This document shows positions 46,689 through 56,114 of a stretch of 64,000 nt of DNA, in pieces. Position numbers and translations under genes: made by a program. The stretch covers positions 124,001 to 188,000 of the forward strand of contig NZ_JAGGKQ010000005.1 of NCBI RefSeq assembly GCF_017873815.1. Direction: 5' to 3'. The notes under the pieces were generated by a model. That model saw only the letters and a list, made by a program, of their open reading frames with translations, was not told where the DNA came from and ran no database searches. How positions within the stretch are numbered: the stretch's first letter is position 1; the number at the start of each line of letters is the position of its first letter. The stretch is from Halorubrum alkaliphilum (lineage in GTDB: Archaea; Halobacteriota; Halobacteria; Halobacteriales; Haloferacaceae).

Positions 46689-47594
46689 CTATACCGTTAT
46701 TTTCGAATCCGAACCGATCCCGTCGAAGAGCCGCAGCGCGGATTCGAGGGCCGGATGATCTTCTGCGGCGTTACGCATCACGACGGTTTCGCTCGGAAAG
46801 AGGTGTTCGCCGAGGACGAGCCCGTGATCGCGCGCGGTCGAGCCGCTTACCGTGAGGTACACGCCAAGTCCGGTATCGGCTATCGTGGCCTCCTCCGGCG
46901 CGTCGGGGTCGGGATAGACGAACTCGACGTCCGCGAGTACGTCCGTCCCAAGTACGGCGGTCACGAGTCGTTCGTATCGGGGCGAGATACATATCGGGCC
47001 CTCGTACTCCGTCAGGAACTCGCGATCCAGATCGGTTCCGGCCGGGAGTTCGCTAGGCCGTCCCATCAGCGTGTGATACACCGTGTCTCCGAGCCCGGTC
47101 ACGACCCGGACGTCCGTATCCATGGGGTCGATCCGTTCGTTGATGTCGGCCAGTCGGCCGAGACCCGTCGGTCGGATGCCGACGACCTCCTCCAACACGA
47201 GGTCGGCCGAATCGAACCCCAGCGCGAACTCGTGGGTTCGAAGCGCACGAAATGGCTCCTCGCGACCGACGAGCATGAGATCGACGCCGTCGATCGAGAC
47301 GGTTGCGGAGTCGAAGACGATCCGTCGTGGCTTTCCGTCACGATCATCGCGGAGCAAGGTGAACTCCGGGTTGTTCGGGTCGCTTGGATCCGAGTAGTCC
47401 GCTAACCGATGGTACGGCCCTCGTTCCGCCTCGAGGGATCCTTTCGTCACCGCCTTTTCGTAGCGGAGCGTATTACTGACTGAGTCGGCGAGTTCCTCCA
47501 AGCGATCGGTGCCGCCGACGTCCGCGAGCCGCTCAAGAACGGCCTCGAGCGGGCGACCCTTTCGGGGCACGGCGACGGGCAGCGGTTCGGTCAT
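46689..47594 (-). CDS. HisG-like protein of unknown function
   Basis: 301 residues. The opening LPVAVPRKGRPLEAVLERLADVG and the GVDLMLVGREEPFRALRTHEFALGFDSADLVLEEV region resemble ATP phosphoribosyltransferase (HisG) N-terminal lobes, but the phosphate-binding and C-terminal segments are divergent and it is not near his genes. A periplasmic-binding-protein-like fold is likely; catalysis is uncertain. It could be a regulator or a paralog that lost HisG activity. Confidence 0.55.
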   Translation of the reverse strand: MTEPLPVAVPRKGRPLEAVLERLADVGGTDRLEELADSVSNTLRYEKAVTKGSLEAERGPYHRLADYSDPSDPNNPEFTLLRDDRDGKPRRIVFDSATVSIDGVDLMLVGREEPFRALRTHEFALGFDSADLVLEEVVGIRPTGLGRLADINERIDPMDTDVRVVTGLGDTVYHTLMGRPSELPAGTDLDREFLTEYEGPICISPRYERLVTAVLGTDVLADVEFVYPDPDAPEEATIADTGLGVYLTVSGSTARDHGLVLGEHLFPSETVVMRNAAEDHPALESALRLFDGIGSDSKITV

Positions 47595-47660
47595 TACCCC
47601 GTATGGATCGTCGTCAGCAAAACGGGTTGCGCTTCAGTCCGGACCGACGAAACTACCATT

Positions 47661-49352
47661 TTACGGACCGAACGCTTCGTTAAGCCGTTCTCGGAACGCT
47701 TCGAGCTCCTCCAAGTGGTCGTTGATCGCGGCCAACTCGGCGTCCACGTCCTCGAGGTCGTCCCCGAGGCGGTCCTCTATTTCGGTCAGACGGGTGTCGA
47801 CCTCGGCCAAGTCGTCCCAGAGGTCGTCGAACTCCTCATCGAACCGACCCATCCGGTCCTCCACGTCGTCGACACGGTCGTCCGTCCGTTCGGCGGCGGC
47901 CGCAGCGTCGTCGACTCCCTCGTACAACGTCTCGATGTCGTCGTCCAGATCGTCCACGTCGTCACCGAGCGTCGAGACGTCCGCCTCGACGCCCGCGACG
48001 TCCTCGACGACGCCGCCAACGGTCTCTTTGACCTCGTGAACGTTCCCCTCGACCGCCGACACGGACTCTCGGAGTTCGCCTACGGTTCCTTCGACGTCGC
48101 TCATGTCGGCTTCGAGCCCCGAAATATCCGATTCAACGGTTTCAACGGTCGACTCAACGGTTTCAACGGTCGATTCAACGTCTCCGACCGAGTCTTCGAC
48201 GCCTTCGATCGATTCCTCGACGTCGTCGACCCGAGCATCGATCCCCACGACCTCAGTCGCGAGCTCGCCGTGTGCGCGTTCTCCCGCCGTGACCCGACCG
48301 TCCAGCGCACCGACCTCATCCTCGACATCGTCGACCCGAGCATCGATCCCGTCGAGGATCTCCCGGGCGGTGCCCTCTTCATCGATGAACTCCGCGAGCG
48401 CGTCCGCGTACGCTTCGATGTCCGCCACACTCGACTGGAGACGGCTTATCCTGACATCGACGCTTCTGGGAACGCCGACATCGAGCTCCGACCGGAGGAC
48501 GTTCAGGTCCGCCTCGTCGACCTCGCCGGAGCGAATCTCGTCCGCAAGGGTGGACGCGATCCCCTCTGGGGCTACTTTCGGAGTCGGAGCGGGCTCGTCA
48601 CTGTCGGACGGCTCCGCTTCTGTCGAATCCGACTCGTTCACCTCCCCCGGAACGTCCTCGGGATGTGAGTCGTCCGCGTCAGGGGATTCGTCGCTTGGCT
48701 CAGGAACCTCGTCATGCCGCGTAACGGCCGACGTGGTCGTTTCGACGAGATCACGTGGCTCGGGGGCTTGAGACCCCTCGTCTTCCGGCGTCGGATCCGT
48801 CGCGGTCGAATCCTCCGTCGCAGGGTCTTCGCTCTCCGGTTCCGCTTCCGTCTCCGATTCCTCGAACTCCGCCGGTGTCGACTCCGTCTCGGAGAGGTCT
48901 TCCATTCCGGGTAGCGTCTCCCGATCACCCGACAACACCTCTCTGACTGCATCCGTCTCGTCGGTCCCGAGGACGTCCTCTATCTCCTCGCCGACCGGAA
49001 CGTGCTCGATGACGGGTGCCCCGAGGAACGCCTCTAGGTCGGGGTCGTCATCACGGATCCCGAAGACGGTCTCGACGGACTCTCCCGGTTCGAGGACTCG
49101 TTCGAACTCCACACGGTTGTCCTTATATGCGGTCCAGTTCTCGCTTTCGTAGTCGGGATGAAATCCGATCCGGTCCATCGGGAACGATTCGGGTATCCTG
49201 TCGACGATCCGGACACGTACGGCGTCCTCGCGGGCCGAAGAGAGTTCATACATTACTGCGGGAACCGGGAACGCATCGTCGGTAAAAGACTTCTCCACCC
49301 TGATTCCGTCCTCCTCGACGGTCGTCGTCGCCTCCGCCGTCCGTTCGTTCAT
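47661..49352 (-). CDS. Long acidic coiled-coil protein
   Basis: 563 residues. Residues 1-120 form a beta-rich domain (EEDGIRVEKSFTDDAFPVPAV). Residues 130-270 are acidic and disordered. From about 320 to the end there are continuous heptads with units such as TVETVES, DVEDEVGALD and DVEDRMG, giving a rod-like coiled coil. No membrane segment. It is not a recognised family; a structural or cytoskeletal-like or signalling scaffold role is possible. TTTAAGC at 49376-49382 is 27 bases upstream of the ATG. Confidence 0.72.
   Translation of the reverse strand: MNERTAEATTTVEEDGIRVEKSFTDDAFPVPAVMYELSSAREDAVRVRIVDRIPESFPMDRIGFHPDYESENWTAYKDNRVEFERVLEPGESVETVFGIRDDDPDLEAFLGAPVIEHVPVGEEIEDVLGTDETDAVREVLSGDRETLPGMEDLSETESTPAEFEESETEAEPESEDPATEDSTATDPTPEDEGSQAPEPRDLVETTTSAVTRHDEVPEPSDESPDADDSHPEDVPGEVNESDSTEAEPSDSDEPAPTPKVAPEGIASTLADEIRSGEVDEADLNVLRSELDVGVPRSVDVRISRLQSSVADIEAYADALAEFIDEEGTAREILDGIDARVDDVEDEVGALDGRVTAGERAHGELATEVVGIDARVDDVEESIEGVEDSVGDVESTVETVESTVETVESDISGLEADMSDVEGTVGELRESVSAVEGNVHEVKETVGGVVEDVAGVEADVSTLGDDVDDLDDDIETLYEGVDDAAAAAERTDDRVDDVEDRMGRFDEEFDDLWDDLAEVDTRLTEIEDRLGDDLEDVDAELAAINDHLEELEAFRERLNEAFGP
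48133..48180. repeat. 21-bp tandem repeats in the coiled-coil gene
   Basis: Two 21-bp copies (48133-48153, 48154-48174) plus the start of a third; each copy contains the TCAACGGT octamer twice. Twenty-one bases equal one heptad (TVETVES), so copy-number change would lengthen the coil without altering register. Confidence 0.75.
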
Positions 49353-49444
49353 ACGAAACCCTCCGTAAGCAAGGGCTTAAATTCCACGGGCGACGTCTCA
49401 GCGACGATAACTCGTTGCCCGCCCCGGAGTTCGTCGTGGTGCTC

Positions 49445-50278
49445 TCAGAGATCGATCCGGTCGCCGATCTCGACGATCGAAAGTCGGGAGGGGTACTCGA
49501 AGCTCTGTGCGTGGTCGTGAAGCGCGGTCGGGTCCGCGGTGAGTCCCTTCCACATGTCCCAATGAGTCGGAACCAATCGGTCGAGTTCCAGGGCGCTTGC
49601 GGCCGAAACGATCTCGTTCTCGTCGCTGTACCACTTCGTCCGCACCGGCTCTCCGGTCTCTTTGTCCGGAACCGTTCCGACCGATCCGAACGCGAGGATC
49701 CCGAGGTCGATGTCGTACTCGTCTGCGAGGGACTCGAACGTCGATGACGGCTTGCTGTCGCCCGCGTGGAACATCGTTCCGTCCGGGTGATCGATGACAT
49801 AGCCTACCGGGTGGGTCGCGTCCGTGTCGTGAACCTCGACGACGTGAACGGTGAACTCGCCGATCCGGAGCTCGTCGCCCTCGGCGACTTCGAGGAACTG
49901 CTCGTCCGCGACATCCCACTTCTCGGTCCACCGTTCGTCCTCTCGTGCTACCGAAAGCGAGTCGTCGGGTGCGACGAACTCCGCGCCCGTGTTCGCGAGG
50001 ATCGGTGCCTGTGACGGGCCGTGGACGTGGTCGACGTGTTCGTGAGTCGCCAACACTGCGTCCGCGCTGTCGACGTCCTCGGGATCAAAGGGAATCGGGA
50101 CCATCCGGATCGTTCGCGGGGGATCGCCGGTTCCCACGTAGGGGTCGATCCAGAGTACCGTCCCGTCACGGCCCTTGATCGCGAACCCGTTACAGCCCAG
50201 ATACCACAGCGCCACCGTATCCGGGTCCGCTTCCGAGACCGCACGCGGCAGCCAGTCGCCCCAGTCGGAACTCGTCAT
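49445..50278 (-). CDS. UlaG-like metallo-beta-lactamase-fold hydrolase
   Basis: 277 residues. WGDWLPRAV and TVALWYLGCNGFAIKG match the N-terminus of UlaG, the ascorbate-6-phosphate lactonase. The metal motif is ATHEHVDHVHG and later HAGDS and PTHWDMW histidines. Start ATG 50278 chosen because the UlaG family begins just before WGxWL; a GTG at 50371 adds 31 residues. Actual substrate in an archaeon is unknown; no ascorbate genes accompany it. Confidence 0.75.
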   Translation of the reverse strand: MTSSDWGDWLPRAVSEADPDTVALWYLGCNGFAIKGRDGTVLWIDPYVGTGDPPRTIRMVPIPFDPEDVDSADAVLATHEHVDHVHGPSQAPILANTGAEFVAPDDSLSVAREDERWTEKWDVADEQFLEVAEGDELRIGEFTVHVVEVHDTDATHPVGYVIDHPDGTMFHAGDSKPSSTFESLADEYDIDLGILAFGSVGTVPDKETGEPVRTKWYSDENEIVSAASALELDRLVPTHWDMWKGLTADPTALHDHAQSFEYPSRLSIVEIGDRIDL

Positions 50279-50585
50279 GTCCGCAGTTGGTTCGCCCCAT
50301 ACCGTAATCGTTCCGGAGTCGTTCGTGATCCATACTGCATGGTACCACGAGGCGTGGGCTGCGACGGACACATACAGTCTATTTTGCTATATCGAATAGT
50401 GATCCGGAGCGACACGGTTCCGGAAGATAGGCCAGTTTCGGGCGGATTCACCGTCGGTTTGTTTCCACCAATAAGAAGGCGATCGCGGGGGAGATCACGG
50501 CCGAGGTCGGTGCGAGCGGTCTTCCCGCTTCAGGCGGAGGAGGATTCAACTCGATCCGGTTCCGGGCAGCGTATCGGAAAGCGCT

Positions 50586-51170
50586 CTAGACGAGCAGTTG
50601 AATGTCGGCCTCTTGCATCTCTTGGAAGGCCGAGGCGGCACCGACGCCCGTTGTTACTCCGTCGTAGAAATCGTCTTCGTCGTAGTCAAGCAGATCGATG
50701 GTCATCTGACACGCTTGGAGATCGACGCCGTGATCGAGAGACGTTTCGATGAGTTCCTGTACCGATGCGACGTTGTTGTCGTCGATCTTTCCGCGCATCA
50801 TCCGGGTCGTCATCCGGTCCATTCCGGGGAGTGCGGCGATGGCGTTCGGCACCGGCATGTTCGGGTTTCCGACCGAACTCAGTTTGAGGTCCTTTGAGTT
50901 CTCCTCGTGAAGAATCTCTAATCCCCAGAACGTATGGAAGACGGTGACGTCGTAGCCGAAGGCGGCTGCCGTACTGGCGAGGATGAGCGGGGGATACGCC
51001 ATATCGAGCGTTCCCTTCGTAGCGATGATGACCATCTTGTTCGAGTCCTCGTTGACCGCCATCCGGAGATCGGCGACCTCGTCTTCGAGTTCCTCGATAC
51101 GCGCCAGCAGTTCCGCAGTCTCCTCGGAGGAGAGTTCCGCGTCGGAACCGGCTGGTGTGTCCGTGCTCAT
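50586..51170 (-). CDS. DsrE/DsrF-like sulfur-relay protein
   Basis: 194 residues. An N-terminal coiled coil (about 15-40) precedes a DsrE-like domain starting with MVIIATKGTLDMAYPPLILA. A candidate acceptor cysteine sits in DLQACQMTID. Such proteins (DsrE2-like) bind persulfide sulfur and partner TusA, whose gene lies immediately upstream. The start is either this ATG or a GTG at 51176 that overlaps the tusA stop. Confidence 0.82.
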   Translation of the reverse strand: MSTDTPAGSDAELSSEETAELLARIEELEDEVADLRMAVNEDSNKMVIIATKGTLDMAYPPLILASTAAAFGYDVTVFHTFWGLEILHEENSKDLKLSSVGNPNMPVPNAIAALPGMDRMTTRMMRGKIDDNNVASVQELIETSLDHGVDLQACQMTIDLLDYDEDDFYDGVTTGVGAASAFQEMQEADIQLLV

Positions 51171-51172
51171 GT

Positions 51173-51424
51173 TCACTTGGTCTTCCGGACGTAGTGTTTG
51201 TAGACGGATTCGCCGTCCTCGGTCGCTTCCTCTTGCTCGAGCAGCTCTGCACCGTCCGTCGACTCCGCCCAGCCTTTGATGTCGCTCATGCTCCCGGAGT
51301 CGGTCGCAACGACGACCAACGTCTCGCCGGCGTCAAGGTCCTCGAAGGCACCTTTTGTCTTGATGACGGGCATCGGGCAGTTCTGTCCTTTCACATCGAC
51401 CGTCTCAGCGGTTTCCGTACTCAT
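51173..51424 (-). CDS. tusA: TusA-family sulfurtransferase
   Basis: 83 residues. NCPMPVIKTK gives the sulfur-carrying Cys16 within the CPxP motif. Transfers persulfide sulfur between donors and acceptors. Cotranscribed with the DsrE-like gene. An inverted repeat CACAATACTGTG at 51454-51465 lies about 35 bases ahead of the ATG and might be an operator. Gene symbol applied by family. Confidence 0.9.
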   Translation of the reverse strand: MSTETAETVDVKGQNCPMPVIKTKGAFEDLDAGETLVVVATDSGSMSDIKGWAESTDGAELLEQEEATEDGESVYKHYVRKTK

Positions 51425-51453
51425 TGGTTATCTCCCCTGTGTTGGGGTTGTTC

Positions 51454-51521
51454 CACAATACTGTGTCCCCAGACATAAGTGTGTCGATTATTGGGTTTAA
51501 ATTGAAATACTGTTGTGTATT
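51454..51521. promoter_or_regulatory. Inverted repeats in the tusA/rhodanese divergent region
   Basis: CACA-ATAC-TGTG at 51454-51465 and AATAC-N6-GTATT at 51506-51521, plus TATACAA near 51617. Comparable A+T-rich dyads occur before the uspA tandem gene and the TauE gene block. A shared regulator is suspected but unproved. Confidence 0.4.
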
Positions 51522-51626
51522 CGGTCCGTCTCATTTGGTTCGCGTGTTCGTGTGCGCGGCTACTGGGCTTTTATCTGGAGTTTCGGTAGTGCTATATTGG
51601 GTAGATATTGAATTACTATACAAAAC

Positions 51627-51632
51627 CTTAAG
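51627..51632 (+). promoter_or_regulatory. TATA-like element of the rhodanese-MBL gene
   Basis: CTTAAG centred 25 bases before the GTG at 51655 and 31 before the ATG at 51661, allowing either start. Confidence 0.4.
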
Positions 51633-51660
51633 TCATTCTGGGTAGTACGTGTGAGTGTAC

Positions 51661-52860
51661 ATGGATCCCGAAGCGATGGATTTCCCAACGCCGGAATCGG
51701 ATGTCGAATCGATCGAGCCGGAGGCGCTCAAAGAGCGTATCGACGGCGGCGATGACGTCACGCTGCTCGATGCGCGTATGGAAAGCGATTATGAGGAGTG
51801 GAAAATTGACGGCGAGAACGTTGAGAGCATCAACGTCCCATACTTCGAGTTCCTCGACGAGGAGATCGACGGCGACGTGCTCGCGTCCATCCCCGATGAC
51901 GAACACGTTACCGTTCTCTGTGCGAAGGGCGGTGCCAGCGAATACGTCGCTGGCGCGCTCGCGGATCGTGGCTACGATGTCGACCACCTCGAAGAGGGAA
52001 TGAACGGCTGGGCGTTGATTTACGAGGCCCACGAGGTCACCGACTACGACGGTACAGGAACGCTGCTACAGTACCAGCGTCCCTCCAGTGGCTGTCTCGG
52101 CTACTTCGTCTACGACGACGGCGAGGCCGCCGTCATCGACCCGCTGCGGGCGTTCACGGATCGGTACCTCGAGGACGCGGCCGAGTTGGGCGTCGAGTTG
52201 ACGTACGCGCTGGATACCCACGTCCACGCCGATCACATCTCCGGCGTCCGTAAGCTCAACGAGGAAGGCGTGGAGGGCGTCATCCCCGAGGCTGCCGTCG
52301 ACCGCGGCGTTACCTACGCCGACGAGCTGACCACGGCCGAAGACGGCGACACCTTCGAGATCGGCGATGCTACTATCGAGACCGTCTACACACCCGGCCA
52401 CACCACCGGGATGACCTCGTACCTCGTCGACGACGGCCTACTCGCGACCGGCGACGGACTGTTCATCGAGAGCGTCGCACGCCCCGACCTCGAAGAGGGC
52501 GACGAGGGCGCGCCGGACGCCGCGCGGATGCTCTACGAGTCGCTACAGGAACGCGTCCTGACGCTCCCCGACGAGACGCTCATCGGTGGTGCCCACTTCA
52601 GCAGCGTCGCAGAGTCCGCCGCTGATGGCACCTACACCGCACCCATCGGTAACCTCGTCGAAGAGATGGAGGCTCTGAGGATGGACGAAGACGACTTCGT
52701 CGACGTGGTTCTCGCGGATATGCCGCCGCGACCGGCCAACTACGAGGACATCATCGCGACGAATCTCGGACAGAACGTCGTCGACGACGACGAGGCATTC
52801 ACCCTCGAGCTCGGCCCGAACAACTGCGCAGCCAGCCAGGATGCACTCACGAGCGACTAA
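51661..52860 (+). CDS. Rhodanese plus MBL-fold (persulfide dioxygenase-like) fusion
   Basis: 399 residues. Residues 10-125 are a rhodanese domain with the catalytic loop LCAKGGA (Cys87). Residues 130-370 are an MBL domain with THVHADH (186-192), PGHTTGM and GDGLFIE, similar to ETHE1-type persulfide dioxygenases. The pair suggests oxidation of glutathione-like or coenzyme persulfide to sulfite, with sulfur handled by the rhodanese. A GTG at 51655 is an alternative start. Confidence 0.85.
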   Translation: MDPEAMDFPTPESDVESIEPEALKERIDGGDDVTLLDARMESDYEEWKIDGENVESINVPYFEFLDEEIDGDVLASIPDDEHVTVLCAKGGASEYVAGALADRGYDVDHLEEGMNGWALIYEAHEVTDYDGTGTLLQYQRPSSGCLGYFVYDDGEAAVIDPLRAFTDRYLEDAAELGVELTYALDTHVHADHISGVRKLNEEGVEGVIPEAAVDRGVTYADELTTAEDGDTFEIGDATIETVYTPGHTTGMTSYLVDDGLLATGDGLFIESVARPDLEEGDEGAPDAARMLYESLQERVLTLPDETLIGGAHFSSVAESAADGTYTAPIGNLVEEMEALRMDEDDFVDVVLADMPPRPANYEDIIATNLGQNVVDDDEAFTLELGPNNCAASQDALTSD

Positions 52861-52884
52861 CGACGACCACGAGGATCACGAGCG

Positions 52885-53442
52885 ATGATCGCCGAGCTAC
52901 TCGGTTCCGGGACGTTTGAGGCGCTGTTCCCGAACGGAATCTCCCGATACGCCGTCGGAGGCATACTCGTCGGGCTCGGAACCGCCATCATCTATCTCGG
53001 AACCGGGATTACAGCCGGTGCGAGCACGTTCCTCGAGTCGACGCTGTCGTACATTTCCGAAACGGAACGATTCACGCAGTATCGGCCGTCGCGTGACTGG
53101 CGAATCGTGTTCACGTTCGGCATCGTCGGCGGGGCAGCGATATACGCCCTGACCTTCCAGTCGGGACTGGTCTCCAGTGGTCTTTATGCGACGGGCACGA
53201 CCGGGGAGCTGCGAGACGTCGGCGTATTCACCATCTGGCTGACCGACGTCCAGCCGTGGCGGCTGTTCGTCGGCGGCATCCTCGTCGGTATCGGAACCCG
53301 ACTCGGAAAGGGCTGTACGTCGGGCCACGGCGTCTGTGGCGTCGGCTCCGTCTCCCGGACCTCGCTCATCGGTGTTGTCACGTTCCTCATCGTCGCAATC
53401 GTGACCGCGAACCTCGTCGCTGTAATGGGGATCTCGCCATGA
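52885..53442 (+). CDS. YeeE/YedE-type sulfur transporter, N-terminal half
   Basis: 185 residues with about four membrane segments. GCTSGHGVCGVG is the signature motif with pore cysteines implicated in thiosulfate uptake in YeeE. Second half is encoded by the next gene, with ATGA overlap. Together they make one split transporter. It follows the rhodanese-MBL gene by 24 bases. Confidence 0.86.
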   Translation: MIAELLGSGTFEALFPNGISRYAVGGILVGLGTAIIYLGTGITAGASTFLESTLSYISETERFTQYRPSRDWRIVFTFGIVGGAAIYALTFQSGLVSSGLYATGTTGELRDVGVFTIWLTDVQPWRLFVGGILVGIGTRLGKGCTSGHGVCGVGSVSRTSLIGVVTFLIVAIVTANLVAVMGISP

Positions 53443-53855
53443 GCCGGCATCCGCTGTTCATGCCGCTCATCCTGCTCGGTGGGCTCGTCTTCGGCTTCGG
53501 TCTAGGATTCAGCCACATGGCGCGCCCGGAAGTCGTCCTCAACTTCCTGACGTTCGACGACCTCGGTTTGCTGTTCGTGATGTTCGGCGGCTCCATCGTC
53601 GCCGGACTCGCGTTCTGGCTCGTCCCCCGACTCCGGTCGAATGCCCCACTCACCGACCGCCCGTACGGTCGACGGCTGAAGCCGTTCGATCGAAACGTTC
53701 TGATCGGCGGCTCGATCTTCGGCGTCGGCTGGGGACTGTCGGGAATCTGTCCCGGTGCCGCCTACGCCAGCCTCGGTGTCGGTAACGTCACCATCCTGTG
53801 GGCCATCGCCGGGATGTTCCTCGGGGCCTACGCACAGGGCGTTTGGCGAAGCTAG
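53439..53855 (+). CDS. YeeE/YedE-type sulfur transporter, C-terminal half
   Basis: 138 residues with four membrane segments. GWGLSGICPGAAYASLG is the matching signature of the second half (DUF6691 type, by memory). Start ATG 53439 overlaps the previous stop by four bases. Predicted polysulfide or thiosulfate importer. Confidence 0.86.
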   Translation: MSRHPLFMPLILLGGLVFGFGLGFSHMARPEVVLNFLTFDDLGLLFVMFGGSIVAGLAFWLVPRLRSNAPLTDRPYGRRLKPFDRNVLIGGSIFGVGWGLSGICPGAAYASLGVGNVTILWAIAGMFLGAYAQGVWRS

Positions 53856-53993
53856 TCTTCGGATGTCAACAGCCTCGGGGTCAAGCCCCGTGGCATCCGC
53901 CTTGTATTTCTGTGAATATCACCACACCCGGAGACGACTGACAGTATATTGGGGGTACGAAACAATATTATGGCCCCACTGCGTAGCTCTCGT

Positions 53994-54836
53994 ATGAAAG
54001 CGGTATGCGCAACTGACCTCTCGGCGGCGAGCGAGGCGGCTATTGAGACCGAGACTTGTCTACACTGTCTCGGAAAGATCGGGGTCGAAGAGATACACCT
54101 CGTCACAGTCATCCCGTCGAACGTCCACGCCGGGATGCCGGGAATGAAGTTCGAGAAGCGCCGGAAGCGCGCTCTGGCACGGTACAGAGAGATAATCGAG
54201 GACGCCGGGTTTGCCGTCGAAACGCACGTCGTTCGGGGGACACCGCATCGGCGGATCAACGGCGTGGCTGGAACAGTCGGTGCCAGCCTCACTATCGTCG
54301 GCTCACGCGGCAAGAGTCCGCTTGAGAACCGCATTATCGGGTCGACGGCCAGAAACCTCACGCGGACGACCATCGCTCCGCTGTTAGTCAACCGTATCGA
54401 GCGCGGTGTGGAGAGCCCCGAACTCGTTCGCGAACACCTCTTCGATCGAGTGCTCTATGCGACGGACTTCTCGGAGAACGCCGACCGGACCTTCGAGGCC
54501 TTCTCGTATCTCCGTCATGCGACGGTGGATGCGATGCTCGTTCACGTCCGAACGCCGAAAGACCCCGGGCCTGAGAGTGGGGACCCACGTGACCGGCTCT
54601 CCGAACTGGCCGGCCGTCTCGCGGAGTGGGGCATCGAGACCGACGTCGAAATCCGGCAGGGCGACCCGGCCGAGGAACTCCTTGCGGTCGAGGAGGCCTA
54701 CAGCGCGACGACGACGCTTCTCGGCTCGCGGGGACACAGCCGACTCCGACGGCTGTTACTCGGCAGCGTGACTGAAGACATCGTCGCCAACGCGAACGGC
54801 AACGTGCTGGTAGTGCCGCCGGAGCGGAGCGCGTAG
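53994..54836 (+). CDS. Tandem UspA-domain protein
   Basis: 280 residues, two Usp domains (about 1-140 and 148-280), each ending in a G-2x-G pattern (VGSRGKSPLENRIIGS and LGSRGHSRLRRLLLGS). Upstream lie TATATTG at 53944-53950 and ACAATATTAT at 53961-53970; the second is 28 bases before the ATG at 53994, while the first fits another ATG at 53970. Likely regulated with the sulfur genes. Confidence 0.85.
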   Translation: MKAVCATDLSAASEAAIETETCLHCLGKIGVEEIHLVTVIPSNVHAGMPGMKFEKRRKRALARYREIIEDAGFAVETHVVRGTPHRRINGVAGTVGASLTIVGSRGKSPLENRIIGSTARNLTRTTIAPLLVNRIERGVESPELVREHLFDRVLYATDFSENADRTFEAFSYLRHATVDAMLVHVRTPKDPGPESGDPRDRLSELAGRLAEWGIETDVEIRQGDPAEELLAVEEAYSATTTLLGSRGHSRLRRLLLGSVTEDIVANANGNVLVVPPERSA

Positions 54837-55089
54837 CTCCACAGGTGACGACGGAACAATCCGTTCCGAACGGTTTGACGCCCCGAACGAGGGTCGAACG
54901 GTTTGTGATAGCATCTGTATTTGTGGGACATACATACAAGACCGACGGATCTGTAGAACGACATCGTGAAAGTCATGAGAGAGGCCGTCCCCGCCAGCAG
55001 CTGAGCTTCCTGTGGTCGATCAAGCGCCTGAAACTCGACGACGAACAGTACCGTAACACTGCTGGAACGATAGCCAGCAGCTTTATGCG
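54837..55089. other. Convergent intergenic region
   Basis: About 250 bases between the tails of the tandem UspA and TauE/SafE genes. A plus-strand open stretch of about 100 codons has no family similarity that I recognise. Nothing else noted. Confidence 0.35.
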
Positions 55090-56112
55090 TCAGTCGTCAC
55101 CGTGTGGTGTTACATCGGTGGTGACCTTCCGTTCACGGACGGCCAGTGCGCCATAGTAGATGATGACTGCGGTGACGAAGATTGAGGATCCGATGAGCAG
55201 AACAAAGCTCACGGTGTCGAGTATCGGCATCTCGAACCAGTTGGCGAACTCGCCGAAGGCGACCGCAACACTCGCCAAAAGCAACATGATGCCGAAGTAG
55301 ATGGTCACGTCGTCCTCGTCGACGTAGGCCGTTGACGCCGACCCGATCCGGGCACCGAGTGCGCTACCGACGAGCAGCGCCGTCACGACGCCGATATCGA
55401 TGACGCCCGAGAGCCCGTAGCTGAACGCCCCAACAGCGCCCGACATGAGCGCACCGAAGAGGCTCGTCCCGACGGCGGCCGCAAGGGGTACACCGATAAG
55501 ATAGTAGATGGCGGGCATCCGGATGAAGCCACCACCAACGCCGAGAAAGCCCGAGACGACGCCGACGCCGCCGCCAACCCCCGAGATGGTCCACATCGAC
55601 GCCTTGCTGCCGTCGGTTAGCGTCACCATCGGTGGGATATTGTACGATTTGATCTTCTTCGCGATCTCGGGAATGTCGTCGTCGGTCTGCTGATCGTCGT
55701 CTTCGGAGGCATCCTGTTTGAGCGCGTTTCGCGTGAACACGATGCCGATCGCACCCAGAAGCAGGACGTATGCGGTGCCGACGACCAGTTCGGCCTGCCC
55801 GATGGCTTCGAGGCCGAAGACGAGCATCTTCCCGGCCTCGATACCGAGCACGATACCGACGAACATCAGCGCGCCGAGTTTGTAATCGACCTGTCCGACA
55901 TCGTGGTGTTTCAGAGTCGCGATCACGGCTGTTCCGAAAACGAACGCCATCGAACTCCCGATAGCGACCGGCGCAGGATAGCCGAGAATCAGGAGAGCAG
56001 GGGTGACGAGAAACGACCCGCCCATTCCGAAGAACCCGAAGAACACCCCCACCATAAAGCCGAAGCTGACGAACAGTACGAGCAGCTCCGGGGGAAGTCC
56101 GAGCAGTTCCAT
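55090..56112 (-). CDS. TauE/SafE-family sulfite exporter-like permease
   Basis: 340 residues, eight or nine membrane segments in two halves with the duplicated glycine-rich motifs GFFGMGGSFLVTPAL and GFLGVGGGFIRMPAI. A charged cytosolic loop (about 134-160) separates them. Exports sulfite or related organosulfonates by homology, which would match sulfite production by the MBL enzyme. Its start follows the small protein stop by two bases. Confidence 0.88.
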   Translation of the reverse strand: MELLGLPPELLVLFVSFGFMVGVFFGFFGMGGSFLVTPALLILGYPAPVAIGSSMAFVFGTAVIATLKHHDVGQVDYKLGALMFVGIVLGIEAGKMLVFGLEAIGQAELVVGTAYVLLLGAIGIVFTRNALKQDASEDDDQQTDDDIPEIAKKIKSYNIPPMVTLTDGSKASMWTISGVGGGVGVVSGFLGVGGGFIRMPAIYYLIGVPLAAAVGTSLFGALMSGAVGAFSYGLSGVIDIGVVTALLVGSALGARIGSASTAYVDEDDVTIYFGIMLLLASVAVAFGEFANWFEMPILDTVSFVLLIGSSIFVTAVIIYYGALAVRERKVTTDVTPHGDD

Positions 56113-56114
56113 TA

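Noticed and set aside
46424-46758. Two overlapping short plus-strand frames
   Set aside because: Mixed composition, no acidic bias, no family and the segment overlaps a possible IS end and the 3' end of the HisG-like gene.
46689-47594. Calling this gene hisG
   Set aside because: Only the N-terminal lobe text is HisG-like, key phosphate-loop pattern is not evident and no other his genes are near.
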